Assembly: GCF_003610555.1 (NCBI RefSeq)
Contig: NZ_RAPQ01000009.1
Span: 248,001 to 312,000, forward strand
Source of the DNA: Marinifilum flexuosum
Lineage (GTDB): Bacteria; Bacteroidota; Bacteroidia; Bacteroidales; Marinifilaceae
Reading direction: 5' to 3'
DNA: 64,000 nt
The position numbers and the translations under genes are program-made. The notes under the pieces were generated by a model, which searched no databases, was not told the DNA's origin, and saw only the letters and a program-made list of their open reading frames with translations. Shown here one piece after another: positions 61,856 through 64,000 of this stretch (the stretch's first letter is position 1; every line of letters begins with the position of its first letter).

Positions 61856-63961
61856 ATGTCAAAATATCAATTCCTTAACCGGGATTTAAGTTGGTTATCT
61901 TTTAACAATCGGGTGTTAGAAGTGGCAACAAATCCAGATTTACCCTTGTATGAGAGGATAAAATTCCTCGCTATTTACTCTTCAAATCTCGATGAGTTTT
62001 ATCGTGTACGAGTAGGAACTTACAAGAGGTTTACCGAACTTCCACCGGAAGACAAAAAAAACTTAAGAGAAAATCCAGATACAATTCTCAAAAAAATTAA
62101 TGCCGAGGTAGATCGTCAGCAAATTCAATTTGGAAAGATATTCAGAGGTAATATTATTCCTGAACTTCGTGAGAATAACATTATTCTGGTGCAGGATGAA
62201 ATGTTGTGCGACGAGCATCACCAGTTTGTTAAGGATTTCTTTTTGGAGAATATTCTTCCACATGCGCAACCAATGTTGTTGCTGAAGCAGCAGATTAAAC
62301 CATTCCTTCAGAACAACTCCATTTACCTGGCAGTTAAACTGTTTAAGAGAGGACACAAAAAGGATGATGAAAATGGAAGCAGTAAAAAACGCAGAGCTCG
62401 TTATGCAATCATTAAAGTTCCATGTCACCACTTCCCTCGCTTTATTGAATTACCGGAAGTAGATGGAAAGCATTACATCATGTTTCTCGACGATATTGTT
62501 AAGCTAAGAATGAAGGTACTGTTCCCGGGATATAAAATTGATTCAAGCTTTAGTTTTAAACTGAGTCGTGATGCCGATTTGTTGATTGAGGATGAATATT
62601 CGGGCGATTTGATTGATATGATAGAGCGAAGCCTGAAAAAAAGAGAAACAGGTTCTCCTTCTCGATTCCTTTATGATGAATCGATACCAAACGGATTTCT
62701 TCGATTCCTAAAAGATTCTTTCGACCTGCAACCAAATGATATGGTAAAAGGTGGAAGGTATCACAACTTCCAGGATTTCTTTGGCTTTCCAAACCCTCTG
62801 TATCCTGAATTGGAATTGGAGCCCTATCATCCGCTGAATGTTGAGGAATTAAAAGGGGAAACCAAATCCATCTTTAGAACCATTCGCAAGAAAGATCGAA
62901 TTCTTCATTTTCCATATCAATCGTACAAGTACGTTATCCGTTTCTTGAACGAGGCTGCCTTAGATCCTAAAGTGGAAGAAATTAAGGCAACACAGTATCG
63001 TGTTGCCGATAATTCGGCTGTGGTTAATGCTCTGATCAATGCGGCTCACAATGGCAAGAAAGTAACTGTTTTTGTTGAAGTGAAAGCACGTTTCGATGAA
63101 GAGGCCAACCTACGTTCAGCACGCGAAATGCGAAAAGCAGGGATCAAGATTATTTACAGCATACCAGGGCTTAAAGTTCATGCAAAAATTGCCTTGGTAA
63201 TCCGTAAAGATGACAAGAGAGATTATGCCTTCTTAAGCACAGGTAATTTCAATGAGAAAACTGCCAAAATATATGCCGATCATGGATTCTTGACTTCTGA
63301 CAAAATCATGATTCAGGAAATGAAGCAGCTTTTCGATTACCTTGAAAATAAAACTCCTGGTTATACATTCAACAAATTACTGGTAGGAAAATTCAATTTA
63401 AAAAGCGAGTTGATTCGACTAATCGATCAGGAAATTGAAAATGTAAAGAATGGCAAAAAAGGTTATATTCTTTTAAAAATGAATGGCCTTCAGGAAAGAG
63501 AAATGATTACCAAGCTATACGAAGCAAGCGAACAAGGTGTGAAAATTGACTTGCTTCTTCGTGGTATCTGCTGCCTAAAGCCAGAGCAGCCATATTCTAA
63601 AAACATCAGAATTATTCGAATTGTTGATCAGTTTTTGGAACATGCAAGGGTATTCTATTTCCACAATAATGGAGAAGAGTTACTATACCTTTCTTCAGCA
63701 GATTGGATGAACCGTAATTTGCAACGTAGAATTGAGTGTGCATTCCCAATTCATGATGCAGATATTAAAAAAGAAATCATTCACATTTTAAAGCTACAGC
63801 TATCTGATAACGTAAGTGCACGTTACCTGAATGGTAAGCTTGATAATGTTCCGATAGAAAGATTGGATGGTGAACCTGAAGTGAGATCACAAATTGCCAT
63901 TGCTGAATTCCTAAAAGAAAAGGAAAAATCGCAGAAGGAAAAAGAATCGGTAAAAGAATAG
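61856..63961 (+). CDS. ppk1: Polyphosphate kinase 1
   Basis: 701 residues, normal length. N-terminal helical domain with FLNRDLSWLSFNNRVLEVA and RIKFLAIYSSNLDEFYRVRVG; head domain; then the two catalytic PLD-like domains with LHFPYQSYKYVIRFLNEAALDP, KKVTVFVEVKARFDEEANL, LKVHAKIALVIRKDD carrying the phosphorylated His, STGNFNEKTAKIYADHGF, and LLLRGICCLKP with SSADWMNRNLQRRIE. It makes polyphosphate from ATP. The stop is followed 32 bp later by an ATG near the right edge. Confidence 0.97.
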   Translation: MSKYQFLNRDLSWLSFNNRVLEVATNPDLPLYERIKFLAIYSSNLDEFYRVRVGTYKRFTELPPEDKKNLRENPDTILKKINAEVDRQQIQFGKIFRGNIIPELRENNIILVQDEMLCDEHHQFVKDFFLENILPHAQPMLLLKQQIKPFLQNNSIYLAVKLFKRGHKKDDENGSSKKRRARYAIIKVPCHHFPRFIELPEVDGKHYIMFLDDIVKLRMKVLFPGYKIDSSFSFKLSRDADLLIEDEYSGDLIDMIERSLKKRETGSPSRFLYDESIPNGFLRFLKDSFDLQPNDMVKGGRYHNFQDFFGFPNPLYPELELEPYHPLNVEELKGETKSIFRTIRKKDRILHFPYQSYKYVIRFLNEAALDPKVEEIKATQYRVADNSAVVNALINAAHNGKKVTVFVEVKARFDEEANLRSAREMRKAGIKIIYSIPGLKVHAKIALVIRKDDKRDYAFLSTGNFNEKTAKIYADHGFLTSDKIMIQEMKQLFDYLENKTPGYTFNKLLVGKFNLKSELIRLIDQEIENVKNGKKGYILLKMNGLQEREMITKLYEASEQGVKIDLLLRGICCLKPEQPYSKNIRIIRIVDQFLEHARVFYFHNNGEELLYLSSADWMNRNLQRRIECAFPIHDADIKKEIIHILKLQLSDNVSARYLNGKLDNVPIERLDGEPEVRSQIAIAEFLKEKEKSQKEKESVKE

Positions 63962-63993
63962 AACAAAAACACAGTAACTTAAAGCCCAATACT

Positions 63994-64000
63994 ATGAAAC
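63994..64000 (+). CDS. Possible start of the next gene (cut by window edge)
   Basis: ATGAAAC at the right edge, 32 bp after ppk1 on the same strand. Only two codons are visible; ppx often follows ppk1, but nothing here proves it. Confidence 0.2.

Overview
The window comes from a low-GC Bacteroidota chromosome. The evidence is TAnnTTTG-type promoters, few strong Shine-Dalgarno sequences, type IX secretion (T9SS) proteins, DUF4293, BT_3928-like and YwbE families, a separate CsgE/F/G curli apparatus and DUF5916. The gene content resembles marine Marinilabiliales/Marinifilaceae, but that placement is inference from recall. No tRNA, rRNA, prophage or CRISPR array was recognised.

Layout. 1-7263 (minus strand) is an exopolysaccharide operon: response regulator, sugar transferase fused to a degenerate receiver domain, half-length TolC-like protein, Wzz-like chain-length protein with a degenerate kinase domain, flippase, and a polysaccharide pyruvyl transferase cut by the left edge. 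7736-13296 is a mixed block: a Cys-rich PAS protein, an AraC regulator with an MBL hydrolase, a voltage-gated cation channel, a TPR protein and a flavin reductase. 13514-26838 is mostly housekeeping: DUF4293, DUF5916 barrel, prohibitin-like protein, nucleoside phosphorylase, transglutaminase-like protein, RNase Y with ZapA and a ZapB-like partner (a 6S-like RNA candidate lies between zapA and rny), M23 and C69 peptidases, and ribosomal protein L19.

26948-42154 (minus strand) is a complete curli-type amyloid locus: a lipoprotein, CsgH-like protein, CsgB-like nucleator, two very large curlin subunits of about 47 strands each, CsgG with a fused beta-barrel, CsgF and CsgE. It is preceded by a T9SS pair, a PorP/SprF protein and a 1591-residue tandem-repeat type B cargo. 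42339-47325 is a same-strand regulatory block: a small HTH protein, a pseudo-receiver, an NtrC-type activator, and a multi-PAS histidine kinase whose phosphoacceptor His is Asn. A dyad motif TATCC-N6-GGATA occurs four times in this block and is a candidate binding site for the activator. 47545-58404 is housekeeping (TIGR01777, CdaA, FolP, DUF1599, BT_3928-like, TpiA, PrmA) plus a 1490-residue exported protein of unknown function. 58405-61855 is rich in repeats: REP-like palindromes and a frameshifted REP-associated tyrosine transposase carrying two REP copies inside its reading frame. Ppk1 follows at the right edge.

The most unusual signal is non-coding. Three intergenic regions (12161-12601, about 25859-26280, 59144-59479) hold degenerate tandem arrays with a pitch of 21 bp (or about 42 bp), kept almost free of indels. 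Each has its own consensus, and the units show full or partial dyad symmetry. I do not recognise them as a described element. Array 1 fills the space between two divergent promoters.
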